Shown one piece after another: positions 18,007 through 26,712 of a DNA stretch of 64,000 nt (positions within the stretch are counted from its first letter, which is position 1; every line of letters starts with the position of its first letter). The DNA lies in contig NZ_VAWE01000001.1 of NCBI RefSeq assembly GCF_005795905.1, positions 1,178,001 through 1,242,000 of the forward strand. The letters run 5' to 3'. Position numbers and translations under genes: made by a program. Below the pieces are notes generated by a model that saw only the letters and a list, made by a program, of their open reading frames with translations, did not search any database and was not told the DNA's origin. The DNA is from Streptomyces marianii. Lineage in GTDB: Bacteria > Actinomycetota > Actinomycetes > Streptomycetales > Streptomycetaceae.

Positions 18007-18026
18007 GGCGGCATTCTGCCGGATGA

Positions 18027-18042
18027 ATTGAACGCGTTCAAT
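18027..18042. promoter_or_regulatory. perfect 16-bp palindrome, TetR-like operator
   Basis: ATTGAACGCGTTCAAT is its own reverse complement and lies 21 bp before the ATG of the membrane protein gene. This GAACGCGTTC-type core is common for TetR-family repressors in actinobacteria. No TetR gene is in the window. Confidence 0.6.
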
Positions 18043-18481
18043 ACCTTTCCGCCCACCGGCGGCCGAGGGCGGTTTCGCGCCAATCGGGGAGCATGGCCGG
18101 GAAACCCGACCACGGCGTTACGAGCCGAGGCCCGTTCGACACATCCGCCCCACCCGCCACACGGGCACCGGGCACATTCACACCCGACGGCGCTTTGCTC
18201 ACACAAACACTTCCGGCGGGACGATAGGGAACCAGGCGTTCCAAGTGAGGTCCGGAATGCGCACACGGCTTACCGGAGAACACAGTTCCGCCCAGCCGGG
18301 ACGGACGAGAGGTGCGCCGATGTGAAGCGGAAGCACGGAAGCCGCCGTTCAGGGCGGTGCCGGACCTCCGCCGAGCGGGCGGGCGGCACCCCCGGCCGCG
18401 TAAGCCGCGAAAGCGCAGCCCGGCCCCGTACAGCCATGGCCGACAGACGGTTTGCGACAGAATCGGTCGACGTTCGACGCC

Positions 18482-18511
18482 TTGCGGCTGCCGATTCGCC
18501 GTGGTTAGGCT
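18482..18511 (+). promoter_or_regulatory. sigma-70 (HrdB)-type promoter of the RiPP locus
   Basis: -35 TTGCGG, 18-bp spacer, -10 TAGGCT at 18506-18511. It is 115 bp before the MFS start and is the only good vegetative promoter I could place upstream of the locus. The rest of 18043-18625 has no supported gene. Confidence 0.5.
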
Positions 18512-18625
18512 CCGCTCGATTTCACTTCCCGCACATTTCCTGCACATTTGTGCGCCCTTTGCGTGCACGGGAGAAACGGCGATGGGACGGCGGGAGGTAC
18601 CACCACGGCCCGAGGGGGGCAGGGC

Positions 18626-20116
18626 ATGGATCGTGCTGCGTCTTCCGGCGACTCCGACGGCGTGGGCCTACGCGGCGAGCGGGACGGTCTCGTCGGCAAG
18701 GTTCCGGACCTGATGCCCCCCGGACCGGAGGAGCCCGACGGCAGAGCCGGCCCCCTCGACGCCCCGCGTGACATCGGGCTGCTGTGGAGTTCCAACGCCG
18801 CCGACGCCCTCGGCACCCAGATGTCGGGCGTCGCCTTCCCGCTGCTCCTCCTCGGACTCGGTCACCCGCCGACGACGGTCGGGCTCCTCGCCGGCGCGGG
18901 CATGCTCGTCACGCTGGTCTGCGGACCCGTCGTGGCGGTGGCGGCGGACCGGGGCCTGCGCAAACCCGTGATGGCCGGTTCCGCCGCGGTGGCCGCGGCG
19001 GCCATGGGGGCGGTGGCCCTGTCCGTGGCGGCCGGCCGGCCTCCGTTCGCGCTGCTGCTCGGCGCACTGCTCGTGGAGCGCACGGCCACCGCGTGCTTCG
19101 AGGCCGCCGCGCGCGGCACCGTCGCGCTCGTCGCCGCGCCGCACGAGGTGCCCCGCGTCGTGGCCGGTCTGGAGGCCGGCGACCGCGCCGCGCTCGTGGC
19201 AGGGCCGCTCCTCGGCGGGGTGCTGTACCAGCTCTCCCGGCCCCTCCCGTTCGCTGCCGACGCGCTCTCGTACGTGGTGACGGCGCTGTGCGTACGGTCC
19301 ATGCGCTCCGATCTGCGGGCCGGCCCAACGGCGCCCGCGTCCGCGGCGGACGACGCGCGGGCGGCCGCGCCCGTACCCGCCCGTGCCCGGGAGGCCACCC
19401 CGGCCCCGGACGCACCTCGGCCGCCCGGCGCACCGGCCGCCGCGGCAGACGGCTGCGCGCCCGCCCCTGACGCCCGGTCCGCCGGGACGCCCACGCCGCT
19501 GCGCGCGCTGCGGTCGTACGCCCACGAGACCGTCGCCGGCCTCACCCTGCTCCGTGCCGCACCCCGCCTCCGTCTCGTGCTCGTCTGGACCACGACGGTC
19601 AACGCGGCGCTGGCGGCCCTCTACTTCTCCGCCCTGTTCGCACTGCAGGACGACGGCGGGCCGGTCGCGATGGGGCTGGTGCTGGCGGTGTCCGGCGGCG
19701 CCGGGCTCGTGGGCGCCCTCGCCGCACCCGCCGTCGTACGGCGACTGGGCGGCGCGCGGACGCTGGTGGCCGTGACCTGGCTGACGGTGCTCCCCGCCGC
19801 CGGCCTCGCCGTGGCGGGGTCACCCTGGAGCCTCGGGCTCTGCTTCGGGGCGTTCTGCCTTCTGCTCGCCCCGGCCACCGTGGTCGTCCAGTCCGCCGCG
19901 ATCGCCGAGACCCCGCACCATCTCCAGGCGAGGACGGGCGCGTTGCTGGCCACGGCGGTCGTGGGTGCGGGCGCCGGTTCACCGGTGGTCGCCGGGGCGC
20001 TCGCGACACATTCCGGGCCCGCGGCGGCCCCGGCACTCTGCGCCCTGGCGCTCGCGCTCCTCGCCCTGTTCACCGGTCTGCGGGCCGGACGTCTGCGCCC
20101 CGGAGGCCGACCGTGA
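18626..20116 (+). CDS. MFS transporter of the RiPP locus
   Basis: A 496-residue major facilitator protein of the exporter type (MFS_3-like), with about ten to twelve membrane segments starting at NAADALGTQMSGVAFPLLLL. The central cytosolic loop (about residues 240-305) is an unusually long Ala/Pro-rich, low-complexity stretch. The ATG at 18626 has GAGGGGGGCAG upstream. Its TGA overlaps the GTG of the S9 peptidase gene (GTGA), so these are co-translated. Export of the modified peptide, or self-resistance, is the likely role. Confidence 0.85.
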   Translation: MDRAASSGDSDGVGLRGERDGLVGKVPDLMPPGPEEPDGRAGPLDAPRDIGLLWSSNAADALGTQMSGVAFPLLLLGLGHPPTTVGLLAGAGMLVTLVCGPVVAVAADRGLRKPVMAGSAAVAAAAMGAVALSVAAGRPPFALLLGALLVERTATACFEAAARGTVALVAAPHEVPRVVAGLEAGDRAALVAGPLLGGVLYQLSRPLPFAADALSYVVTALCVRSMRSDLRAGPTAPASAADDARAAAPVPARAREATPAPDAPRPPGAPAAAADGCAPAPDARSAGTPTPLRALRSYAHETVAGLTLLRAAPRLRLVLVWTTTVNAALAALYFSALFALQDDGGPVAMGLVLAVSGGAGLVGALAAPAVVRRLGGARTLVAVTWLTVLPAAGLAVAGSPWSLGLCFGAFCLLLAPATVVVQSAAIAETPHHLQARTGALLATAVVGAGAGSPVVAGALATHSGPAAAPALCALALALLALFTGLRAGRLRPGGRP

Positions 20117-22032
20117 CCCGACCCTCCGCCGCCGACGCCCGGCACCGCCCCGCCGAGGTGCCCGCCGACGCGGCGCCCGACGAGGCCACCGCCGTCGGCG
20201 AGCGCCCCGCCCCCCGCTTCCGGACCTACCGCGCCGAGCTGCCGGACGTCTGCCCCACCGACCCCACGCGAATGACGTTCACCGCCGATGCCGACGGACG
20301 CTGCCAGGTCTTCACCTGGGACGCCACGACGGGTACGGCGGAGCAGGTGACGGACCGTCCGGGCGGCACGCTGCACTGCGCCATCGACCACGAGGCCCGG
20401 GTGTGGTGGTTCGACGAGGACGCCGAGGGCCGCGGCCACTGGCGGTTCCGGCCTTTCGAGGGGGGCGAGGACCGGCCCGGTCTGGAGGGCGTTCCGGACG
20501 GCACCCCACGAGGGCTCGGCCTCGCCTCCTGCGGCACGGTCGCCGTCGCCACGGCCGCGGACGACGGCACCACCGTCCACGTCGGCCGGCGCGGGGGCCG
20601 GGCCCGCACCGTGACACGCTTCGAGGGTCACGCCGTGCTCACGGGGATCTCACCGGACGGGCGGCACCTCGCCGTCGGCGGCCCGGCGGGATCCGATCGC
20701 GCGGTGACCGTGCTGTCCCCGGACGGCACGGTACAGGCGGCGCTGCGCGGCGGCGGGCACGGCGGGGAACTGTGGGCGCTCGGCTTCCGGCCGGCGGACG
20801 GCACCGACACCACCCGCGCGGACGACCGCAGCGTCCGCGACGGCGACGACGGCACCGAACTGCTGCTCGTCCGGCAGCACCGAGACCGTTACGTCCTCGC
20901 GGTCTGGCGTCCCGGATCCGGAGTGCGCACCTGGGAGTGGTGCGCTTTCGACACGGAGATCACCGCCTCCTGGTACCCCGACGGCGGCAGCGTGCTGGTC
21001 CGGCAGGAACGCCACGGCCGCAGCCTGCTCCACCGCGCCGACCCCCGCCGGCGTTCGGTCACCGCCGTGCCGACACCGCCCGGGACCCTGCTGGCCGCGG
21101 CCGTGCGGCCCGGCGGGGACGTGCACTGCCTGTGGACGTCGGCCTCGCGGCCGCCCCGGATGCTGTCGTCCGCGGGCACCCGGCTGCCGCCGCTCGGGAC
21201 CGTCGAAGGCTCCGTACCCGGCGACCACCGCGAGGTGTGGACCCCGGGCCCGGACGGCCCGGTGCACAGCCTGCTCGCGCTGCCGGACGACGTGCTCCCG
21301 GCCCCGGCGGTGTTCCTGGTGCACGGCGGTCCGGCGGACCACGACCGCGACGCCTACGACGGTGTCGTGCACTCCCTGGTGGCCTCCGGCTTCGCGGTCG
21401 TACGCGTCAACTACCGGGGCTCCACGGGCTACGGGCCGCGCTGGCGGCGCGCGTACCCGGCGGGCGTGGGCCTGACCCAGGTGCAGGACCTCGCCTCCGT
21501 ACGGGCCGACCTGGTCCACCGCGGTCTGGTGAGAGCCGAAGCGACCGCCCTGTGGGGCAGTTCGTGGGGCGGGTACCTGGCGCTTCTCGCGGCCGGCGTC
21601 GACCCCGCCCTGTGGCGCGCCGTCGTCGCGGTGAAGCCGGTCGCCGACTGCGCGGCCGCCCACCGCACCGCCACGCCCGCGCTGCGTGCCCTCGACGAGC
21701 GGCTGTTCGGCGGCACGCCGGAGACGATGCCCGAGGCGTACGCCCGCAGCTCCCCCGTGAGCTACGTGTCCCGCGTACGCGCCCCGCTGCTCGTCGTCGC
21801 GGCCGAGCGCGACGACAAGTGCCCGCCGGGGCAGGTGCGCGACTACCTGCGGGCCCTCGCCAGCGCGGGCGTGCGGCACACGGCCATGTGGCTGGACACG
21901 GGGCACGACGGCTACGACGGGCGCGACCACGTCGCCGTGCTGCGCCGCGCCATCGGCTTCCTGGACCGCGAACTGCGCCGCGCCCGGCACCCGGGCTCGC
22001 GCGCCCCGGCCGGGGGGGCCGGGCACACCTAG
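20113..22032 (+). CDS. S9 family prolyl oligopeptidase
   Basis: A 639-residue serine peptidase with an N-terminal beta-propeller (about residues 35-370) and a C-terminal alpha/beta hydrolase domain. The catalytic triad is S484 in GSSWGGY, D567 or D568 in ERDDKCPP, and H598 in DTGHDGYDG. No signal peptide is visible, so it is cytosolic. S9 peptidases act on short peptides that fit through the propeller, which matches the 39-residue precursor encoded 97 bp downstream. I infer that it trims the leader or follower of the modified peptide, before or together with export by the coupled MFS protein. Confidence 0.9.
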   Translation: MTRPSAADARHRPAEVPADAAPDEATAVGERPAPRFRTYRAELPDVCPTDPTRMTFTADADGRCQVFTWDATTGTAEQVTDRPGGTLHCAIDHEARVWWFDEDAEGRGHWRFRPFEGGEDRPGLEGVPDGTPRGLGLASCGTVAVATAADDGTTVHVGRRGGRARTVTRFEGHAVLTGISPDGRHLAVGGPAGSDRAVTVLSPDGTVQAALRGGGHGGELWALGFRPADGTDTTRADDRSVRDGDDGTELLLVRQHRDRYVLAVWRPGSGVRTWEWCAFDTEITASWYPDGGSVLVRQERHGRSLLHRADPRRRSVTAVPTPPGTLLAAAVRPGGDVHCLWTSASRPPRMLSSAGTRLPPLGTVEGSVPGDHREVWTPGPDGPVHSLLALPDDVLPAPAVFLVHGGPADHDRDAYDGVVHSLVASGFAVVRVNYRGSTGYGPRWRRAYPAGVGLTQVQDLASVRADLVHRGLVRAEATALWGSSWGGYLALLAAGVDPALWRAVVAVKPVADCAAAHRTATPALRALDERLFGGTPETMPEAYARSSPVSYVSRVRAPLLVVAAERDDKCPPGQVRDYLRALASAGVRHTAMWLDTGHDGYDGRDHVAVLRRAIGFLDRELRRARHPGSRAPAGGAGHT

Positions 22033-22129
22033 ACATCCCGCTCCGACCGGAGGGGGATCCCGGCCGGCCGCCGGCGTCGGCGGCACCGGGGCAGGCACCA
22101 CATCTGCGCACCGGAGAGAGGAGGACACC

Positions 22130-22249
22130 GTGCATAAGGACGTCATCAACAACGACCCGCTGGCGGGTGACGAGGAGAACCGCAAGCCGAGCGTCGGGAT
22201 CACCATCACGATCCCGTTCCGCAACGCCGAGGACTCCGAAGAGGACTGA
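22130..22249 (+). CDS. RiPP precursor peptide, 39 aa
   Basis: GTG at 22130 with a very strong ribosome site (GAGAGGAGG, spacing 5). The peptide is MHKDVINNDPLAGDEEN, then RKPSVGITITIPFRN, then AEDSEED. It has an acidic leader-like first half, a basic RK pair, a beta-branched hydrophobic stretch GITITIPF and an acidic tail; there is no Cys, Ser/Thr-rich core or double glycine. Position directly before a radical SAM peptide-maturation enzyme, and the strong ribosome site, identify it as the substrate. GITITIPF is the likely modified core (inference). Confidence 0.8.
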   Translation: MHKDVINNDPLAGDEENRKPSVGITITIPFRNAEDSEED

Positions 22250-22256
22250 CCCGGCC

Positions 22257-22288
22257 CGGCCGGCCCGGCGCACGCCCCGGGCCGGCCG
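22257..22288 (+). terminator. intra-operon hairpin after the precursor gene
   Basis: A 12-bp perfect stem, CGGCCGGCCCGG (22257-22268) with CCGGGCCGGCCG (22277-22288), eight bases after the precursor stop. It can act as a partial terminator or 3' stabiliser so that precursor exceeds enzyme. Confidence 0.6.
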
Positions 22289-22404
22289 GCACCGACGAAG
22301 CCCCGCGTCCGCCCGGCGTGACGACCGACCGCCGGGCGGACCGGCCCGGACCCGCCGCCCCAGCACCCAACGTCCCACCGTTCGAGGACCGTCAAGGAGC
22401 CGAA

Positions 22405-24411
22405 GTGCGCGTACTGCTGGTCAACATGCCCTGGTCCCCCATCGACCTGCCCTCACTCGCCCTCGGCATCCTCAAGCGCAGCATCGACGAGCGGGTCCCG
22501 GGAGCCACGGCCGAGGTCCTGCACGCCAACCTGGACTTCACCGACTGGATCACCGCCCGCCGGGAGTTCGCCGCCGACGACTACGGGTACTACTCCCTGT
22601 CGTCCTACTTCATGGGATGCGGCGACTGGGTGTTCTCCTCGGCGCTGTACGGCGACCCTTCGTGGCGGGAGGACGAGTTCGCGTCGGTGATGAAGGGCAA
22701 GCTGCGCGGGTCGCGGATGCGGATGACCCGGGAGCTGCACCGTGAAGTGCCCGCGTTCGTGGAGGAGATCGCCCGGCGCATCGTCGAGCACGCCCCCGAC
22801 GTCGTCGGCTTCACCTCCACCTTCCAGCAGAACACCGCGGCCCTCGCGGCCGCCCGCCACGTCAAGCGGCTCGCACCGCACGTCGTCACCGTCATGGGCG
22901 GGGCCAACTGCGATGCCGAACAGGGCGCCGCGGTCCACCGGAACTTCCCGTTCGTGGACCACGTCGTGCGCGGCGAGGGCGAGACCGCGTTCCCGGAACT
23001 GGTGAGGGCACTGGCCGAGGGGCGTACCGATCTCGGCGGCATCCCGGGCCTGTGCCACCGGGCCGCGGACGGCGGCAGCGTCGTCAACCCGATGGCCACC
23101 GCGCCACTGCCGCCCGCCCACATCCTCCCGCCCGACTACAGCGGCTACTTCGAGTGCCTGGCCGCCTCCGTGGCGCGCAACTGGGTGGAGCCGAAACTGG
23201 TCGTCGAAGGCGCCCGCGGCTGCTGGTGGGGCGAGAAGCACCACTGCACGTTCTGCGGTCTCAACGGTTCCTTCATGCAGTTCCGCAGCAAGAGCCCGGA
23301 GGTCTTCTACGAGGAGATCATGGAACTGGCCCGGCGCCACCGGGTCCTGGACATGTACGTCGTCGACAACATCCTCGACATGGGCTACCTGAGCACCGTA
23401 CTTCCGCGGATCATCGACAGCGGCTACGACCTGCGGCTGCACATCGAGATCAAGGCCAATATGCGTCGGACCCAGCTGCGCACCCTGTCCGACGCGGGTC
23501 TGATCTACGTCCAGCCCGGTATCGAGAGCCTCAACAACCGGGTGCTCGACCTGATGGACAAGGGCGTCAGCGGGTGCCAGAACGTGCGCATGCTCCGCGA
23601 CGGAGCCGAGACGGGCCTGGCGGTCTCCTGGAACTACCTGCACGGCTTCCCCGGCGAGACCGCGGAGGACTACGAGCCGGTCATCGCGCAGATTCCCGCC
23701 CTGGAGCACCTCGACCCGCCGGTCGACCTGTCCGCCCGGATCGCGATCGAGCGGTTCAGCCCGTACTTCAACCGCCCCGAACTCGGCTTCACCGGGCTGC
23801 GCCCCGAGGCGCACTACCGCTTCACCTACGACCTGCCCGAGGAGGAGCTGTACGACCTCGCCTACGTCTTCGAGGCCCCGGCGCGCGGCATCGGCGAGCC
23901 GACCGTCTCCGCCCTCAACGAGGCGCTGGCCGGCTGGAAGAAGCACCACACCGACGCCAGGCTGACGCACACCGACCTCGGTGACCGGATCGTGCTCGTC
24001 AGCCGGCGCCGCGCGTTCCCGTGGCGCGCGTGGGAACTGGCCGATCCGTTCGAGGTCGCGCTGTTCCGGCTGCTGGACCAGCCGCACGCACCGGCCGCGC
24101 TCGCCCGCAAGGCGGCGGCCCGTGTCCCGGGCGACCCGCGCGGCCAGGAGGAGGTGGAGCGGATCCTGGACGAGTGGGTCGCCCGGGGCATCGTCTTCAC
24201 CGACGGCGGCCAGTACGTGCACATCGCCCCGGCCGCGGTGAACGAGGACCTGCTGCGGCTGGACTTCATGCGGCACCTGCACACCGCGGGTGCCGCCGCG
24301 CCGAAGCCTGCCGGCGGGGGCGGGTCCGAAGGGGACGCCTGGGCGGACGGCGGTGACCGCGGCAGTGCGGACGCGCCCCGCGACACCGTCCAGCCACCCG
24401 TCTCGGTGTGA
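22405..24411 (+). CDS. RiPP maturation radical SAM enzyme (B12-binding, rSAM_ocin type)
   Basis: A 668-residue enzyme with an N-terminal cobalamin-binding-like Rossmann domain (MRVLLVNMPWSPIDLPSLALG start; VMGGANCD near 165), then a radical SAM domain. The iron-sulfur cysteines are C273, C281 and C284 in RGCWWGEKHHCTFCGLNG, that is Cx7Cx2C and not the usual Cx3Cx2C. This spacing and the CWWG motif match the RiPP maturation radical SAM C-methyltransferase family (TIGR03975). The C-terminal 150 residues form a winged-helix-like region and a Gly-rich tail. The GTG at 22405, with AAGGAG five bases before, is chosen over a GTG at 22318. It likely C-methylates the neighbouring peptide at unactivated carbons (inference from family). 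Confidence 0.9.
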   Translation: MRVLLVNMPWSPIDLPSLALGILKRSIDERVPGATAEVLHANLDFTDWITARREFAADDYGYYSLSSYFMGCGDWVFSSALYGDPSWREDEFASVMKGKLRGSRMRMTRELHREVPAFVEEIARRIVEHAPDVVGFTSTFQQNTAALAAARHVKRLAPHVVTVMGGANCDAEQGAAVHRNFPFVDHVVRGEGETAFPELVRALAEGRTDLGGIPGLCHRAADGGSVVNPMATAPLPPAHILPPDYSGYFECLAASVARNWVEPKLVVEGARGCWWGEKHHCTFCGLNGSFMQFRSKSPEVFYEEIMELARRHRVLDMYVVDNILDMGYLSTVLPRIIDSGYDLRLHIEIKANMRRTQLRTLSDAGLIYVQPGIESLNNRVLDLMDKGVSGCQNVRMLRDGAETGLAVSWNYLHGFPGETAEDYEPVIAQIPALEHLDPPVDLSARIAIERFSPYFNRPELGFTGLRPEAHYRFTYDLPEEELYDLAYVFEAPARGIGEPTVSALNEALAGWKKHHTDARLTHTDLGDRIVLVSRRRAFPWRAWELADPFEVALFRLLDQPHAPAALARKAAARVPGDPRGQEEVERILDEWVARGIVFTDGGQYVHIAPAAVNEDLLRLDFMRHLHTAGAAAPKPAGGGGSEGDAWADGGDRGSADAPRDTVQPPVSV

Positions 24412-24446
24412 CCCACAGCCCGGTACCCGCGCTCCCAGGAGGCCCC

Positions 24447-25142
24447 ATGACCAGCGCAGTCCACCCCCCGAGCACCACCGCCGACGACGTCCCGCTGACG
24501 GTCACCGCCTGGCGCGACTACGACCCGGACGCCTGTGCCCTGCCCGGTATGGCGCTCGGCAGCCACCGTCTCTCGGGCCCGATGAACGAGGAGACCGACC
24601 GACTGTGGGGCCTCGGGGCCCGGCGGGTCGTGGTGCCCCGCACCATCGACCTGACCCCCGCGGCCAACGCCGCGGCCACCGCCGCACGCCGCACGGTGCG
24701 GTCGCTGTGCCTGGTCCGGGACCTGACCGCACGCGCCGTGCTCGTCGAATGGCGGCTGCGGGCCGGGCCCGGCGACGAGGAGACGTGGAAGCTGCTCAGC
24801 CATCTCCAGCCGCCGCAGCGGCTGGAGGGCCCGGACCGGGCGGAGGAACAGCTGCTCGCCTGGCGGAGCAGCCACTACCTGTGCAAGTGCCTGTGGCGGC
24901 AGGGCCCCGGTTTCCTCCAGATCCGCGACCGCCGCTGGGGCGACCTGCGCCGCTTCACCTGCGACGAACAGCACTACCACGACGCCATCGCCCGGCTGGA
25001 CCACGGCGCCCCGGCGGCCGACGTGCCCCCGGACGCGCTGGCCGACTTCACCGAGGAGCATCTCGTGCTGCGCGTCGGCGAGCTGGCCTGGTGGCTGCCG
25101 TACCGGGTGAAACGCTGGATCCAGGAGGCGATGGCGATCTGA
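24447..25142 (+). CDS. DUF5825 family protein
   Basis: A 231-residue soluble protein of unknown function. I recognise it as the DUF5825-type partner found beside this class of radical SAM gene in Streptomyces (recalled, not searched). It has WRDYDPDACALPGM near the start and a middle with WRSSHYLCKCLWRQGPGFLQIRD, including a CKC pair. A GTG at 24408 overlaps the radical SAM stop codon, but the ATG at 24447 has a much better ribosome site (CAGGAGG). It could be a recognition or accessory subunit of the radical SAM enzyme. Confidence 0.75.
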   Translation: MTSAVHPPSTTADDVPLTVTAWRDYDPDACALPGMALGSHRLSGPMNEETDRLWGLGARRVVVPRTIDLTPAANAAATAARRTVRSLCLVRDLTARAVLVEWRLRAGPGDEETWKLLSHLQPPQRLEGPDRAEEQLLAWRSSHYLCKCLWRQGPGFLQIRDRRWGDLRRFTCDEQHYHDAIARLDHGAPAADVPPDALADFTEEHLVLRVGELAWWLPYRVKRWIQEAMAI

Positions 25143-25299
25143 GCCGGCGGCCGGGGGCACGGCGCGGCCGGGGTCGGCGGCGAGGTCGCGCCGTTTCGGA
25201 CGTCGGCGTTCCCGCTCGCGCAGTGCGGGTACCGCCCGCTCGGTGAGGTCGCCCGGTACGAGGCGACTCTGGTGGGCGGCGGATCCGTTCCGTCGGCGG

Positions 25300-25530
25300 C
25301 AAGCAGCCCGACGTCCGGTGCTGTGCGACTTGCTGGGCGGTGTGTGGGACTGGCGCTGCTACGTCTGCGGCACGAGGTGCACGGCGCCCGTCGGGTGCTC
25401 CGTGGTGGTGGATGGGCCGACGAGCGCCGGAGCCACCGGGCGTGGGTGCGGCGGCGCAGCCATCCGGCCTTCCGGATCGCCGACGTGGGATTCCGCGTCG
25501 CGCGCTCCGTACCGCTGCCTCGGCCGCAGC
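25300..25530 (+). pseudogene. frameshifted C-terminal remnant of a formylglycine-generating enzyme-like (SUMF1/FGE) gene
   Basis: One frame reads CDLLGGVWDW (25324-25353), matching the family's LHDLLGNVWEW. A second frame, from about 25371, reads HEVHGARRVLRGGGWADE, then RRSHPAFRIADVGFRVARSV, the typical FGE C-terminus. The two halves are one frameshift apart, and nothing upstream matches the N-terminal two-thirds. It lies just beyond the RiPP locus, so it may be a leftover of an older modification gene. 25143-25299 holds nothing I can identify. Confidence 0.7.
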
Positions 25531-25550
25531 AGCCGCACCTCGTGTATGCC

Positions 25551-26360
25551 CTAGCGGACGCGGGCGACGCCCGCGTAGCCCGGGATGGGGTCGTCGCCCG
25601 TGACGGCGACGGCCTCACCGAGCTCCGGGTGCCATTCGGCGGTCAGCGACACTCCGGGCTCGACGAGGTCGAGACCGTCGAAGAACCGGGTGAACTCCTC
25701 ACGGGAGCGGGGGCGCAGGGTGAGTCCCCGCTCCTTGTACATCGCCCGGGCCAGGGCGGCCTTCTCGGGGTCGAAGTCGCCGGTGGTCTGGGACAGCACG
25801 AGGTAGCTGCCGGGGGCGAGCCGGCTCACGAGCCGGTTCACCAGTTCGTAGGCGCCGTCCTCGTCGTCCACGAAGTGCAGCAGGGCGAGCAGCGACAGGG
25901 CGATGGGGCGGTCGAAGTCGAGGACCTTGCCGGCCGCCTCCAGGATGGCCTCCGGCCGGCGGGCGTCGGCCTGGATGTACTCGGTCGCGCCTTCGGGGGT
26001 GCTGCGCAGCAGTGCCTCGGCGTGGGCGAGGACGATCGGGTCGTTGTCGCAGTAGACGACGCGGGACTCGGGGGCGACGTCCTGGGCTATCTGGTGGAGG
26101 TTGGGCTCGGTGGGGATACCGGTGCCGACGTCGAGGTACTGGCGGATGCCGTTGCCGCCGAGCCAGCGCGTGGCGCGGTGCATGAAGGCCCGGTTGACCC
26201 GGGCCATGTCGCGGCCGCGCGCGTCGAGCTTGAGGAGCTGCTTGGCCATCTCCTCGTCGACCGGGTAGTTGTCCTTGCCGCCGAGGAACCAGTCGTACAT
26301 CCGGGCCGGGTGCGGCTTGCTGGTGTCGATGCGTACGGCGGCGGGGTCTTGCCCGGTCAT
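25551..26360 (-). CDS. SAM-dependent methyltransferase (DUF574/Methyltransf_19)
   Basis: A 269-residue methyltransferase of a family expanded in actinomycetes. The N-terminus RIDTSKPHPARMYDWFLGGKDNYPVDEE is typical, followed by the SAM-binding LDVGTGIPTEPNLHQIAQ and YCDNDPIVLAHAEALL. The substrate is unknown. It lies in the same direction as the DUF397/XRE pair upstream, 115 bp away, and may share their control. Confidence 0.93.
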   Translation of the reverse strand: MTGQDPAAVRIDTSKPHPARMYDWFLGGKDNYPVDEEMAKQLLKLDARGRDMARVNRAFMHRATRWLGGNGIRQYLDVGTGIPTEPNLHQIAQDVAPESRVVYCDNDPIVLAHAEALLRSTPEGATEYIQADARRPEAILEAAGKVLDFDRPIALSLLALLHFVDDEDGAYELVNRLVSRLAPGSYLVLSQTTGDFDPEKAALARAMYKERGLTLRPRSREEFTRFFDGLDLVEPGVSLTAEWHPELGEAVAVTGDDPIPGYAGVARVR

Positions 26361-26475
26361 CTGGCGCCTCCAGGTGGTCGAGGGTGTGGCGGTGGACGGA
26401 CGAACTGCATGTACTGCGAACGCTGCTGACGCTGAGTCAGGTACCTGCCGGGGCGGGCCCGGGGTCCTCAGCCGA

Positions 26476-26712
26476 TCATGTCAGGAGGAAGTCCGCCTGA
26501 CCGGACTTGGCGCCCTGGATGAAGGCGGCGATCTCGCCGTGGGTGTAGATGAGCGCGGGGCCGTCGGGATCGGCGGACTGGCGTACCGCGACCCTGCCGT
26601 CGGCCAGTTTCATGGCCTCGATGCAGTTGCCGCCGTTGCCACCGCTCCACGGCTTGTACCAGCCCTCCGAGCCGAGTTCCCGGGCGGGCATGCCGTTGTA
26701 TATGCGGTCCAT
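26476..26712 (-). CDS. DUF397 domain protein
   Basis: A 78-residue DUF397 protein with the family's W-(Y/F)KxxWSGGNGGNC start (WYKPWSGGNGGNCIEA) and VAVRQSADPDGPAL, then FIQGAKSGQADFLL at the end. Its ATG abuts the stop codon of the XRE regulator gene, so the two are co-translated. In Streptomyces, DUF397 proteins act with their XRE partner in development and antibiotic control (WhiJ- and Scr-like pairs), often as antagonists. Confidence 0.93.
   Translation of the reverse strand: MDRIYNGMPARELGSEGWYKPWSGGNGGNCIEAMKLADGRVAVRQSADPDGPALIYTHGEIAAFIQGAKSGQADFLLT

Noticed and set aside
24408..24446. GTG start of the DUF5825 gene overlapping the radical SAM stop
   Set aside because: No ribosome site, whereas the ATG at 24447 has CAGGAGG at good spacing; kept as an alternative only.
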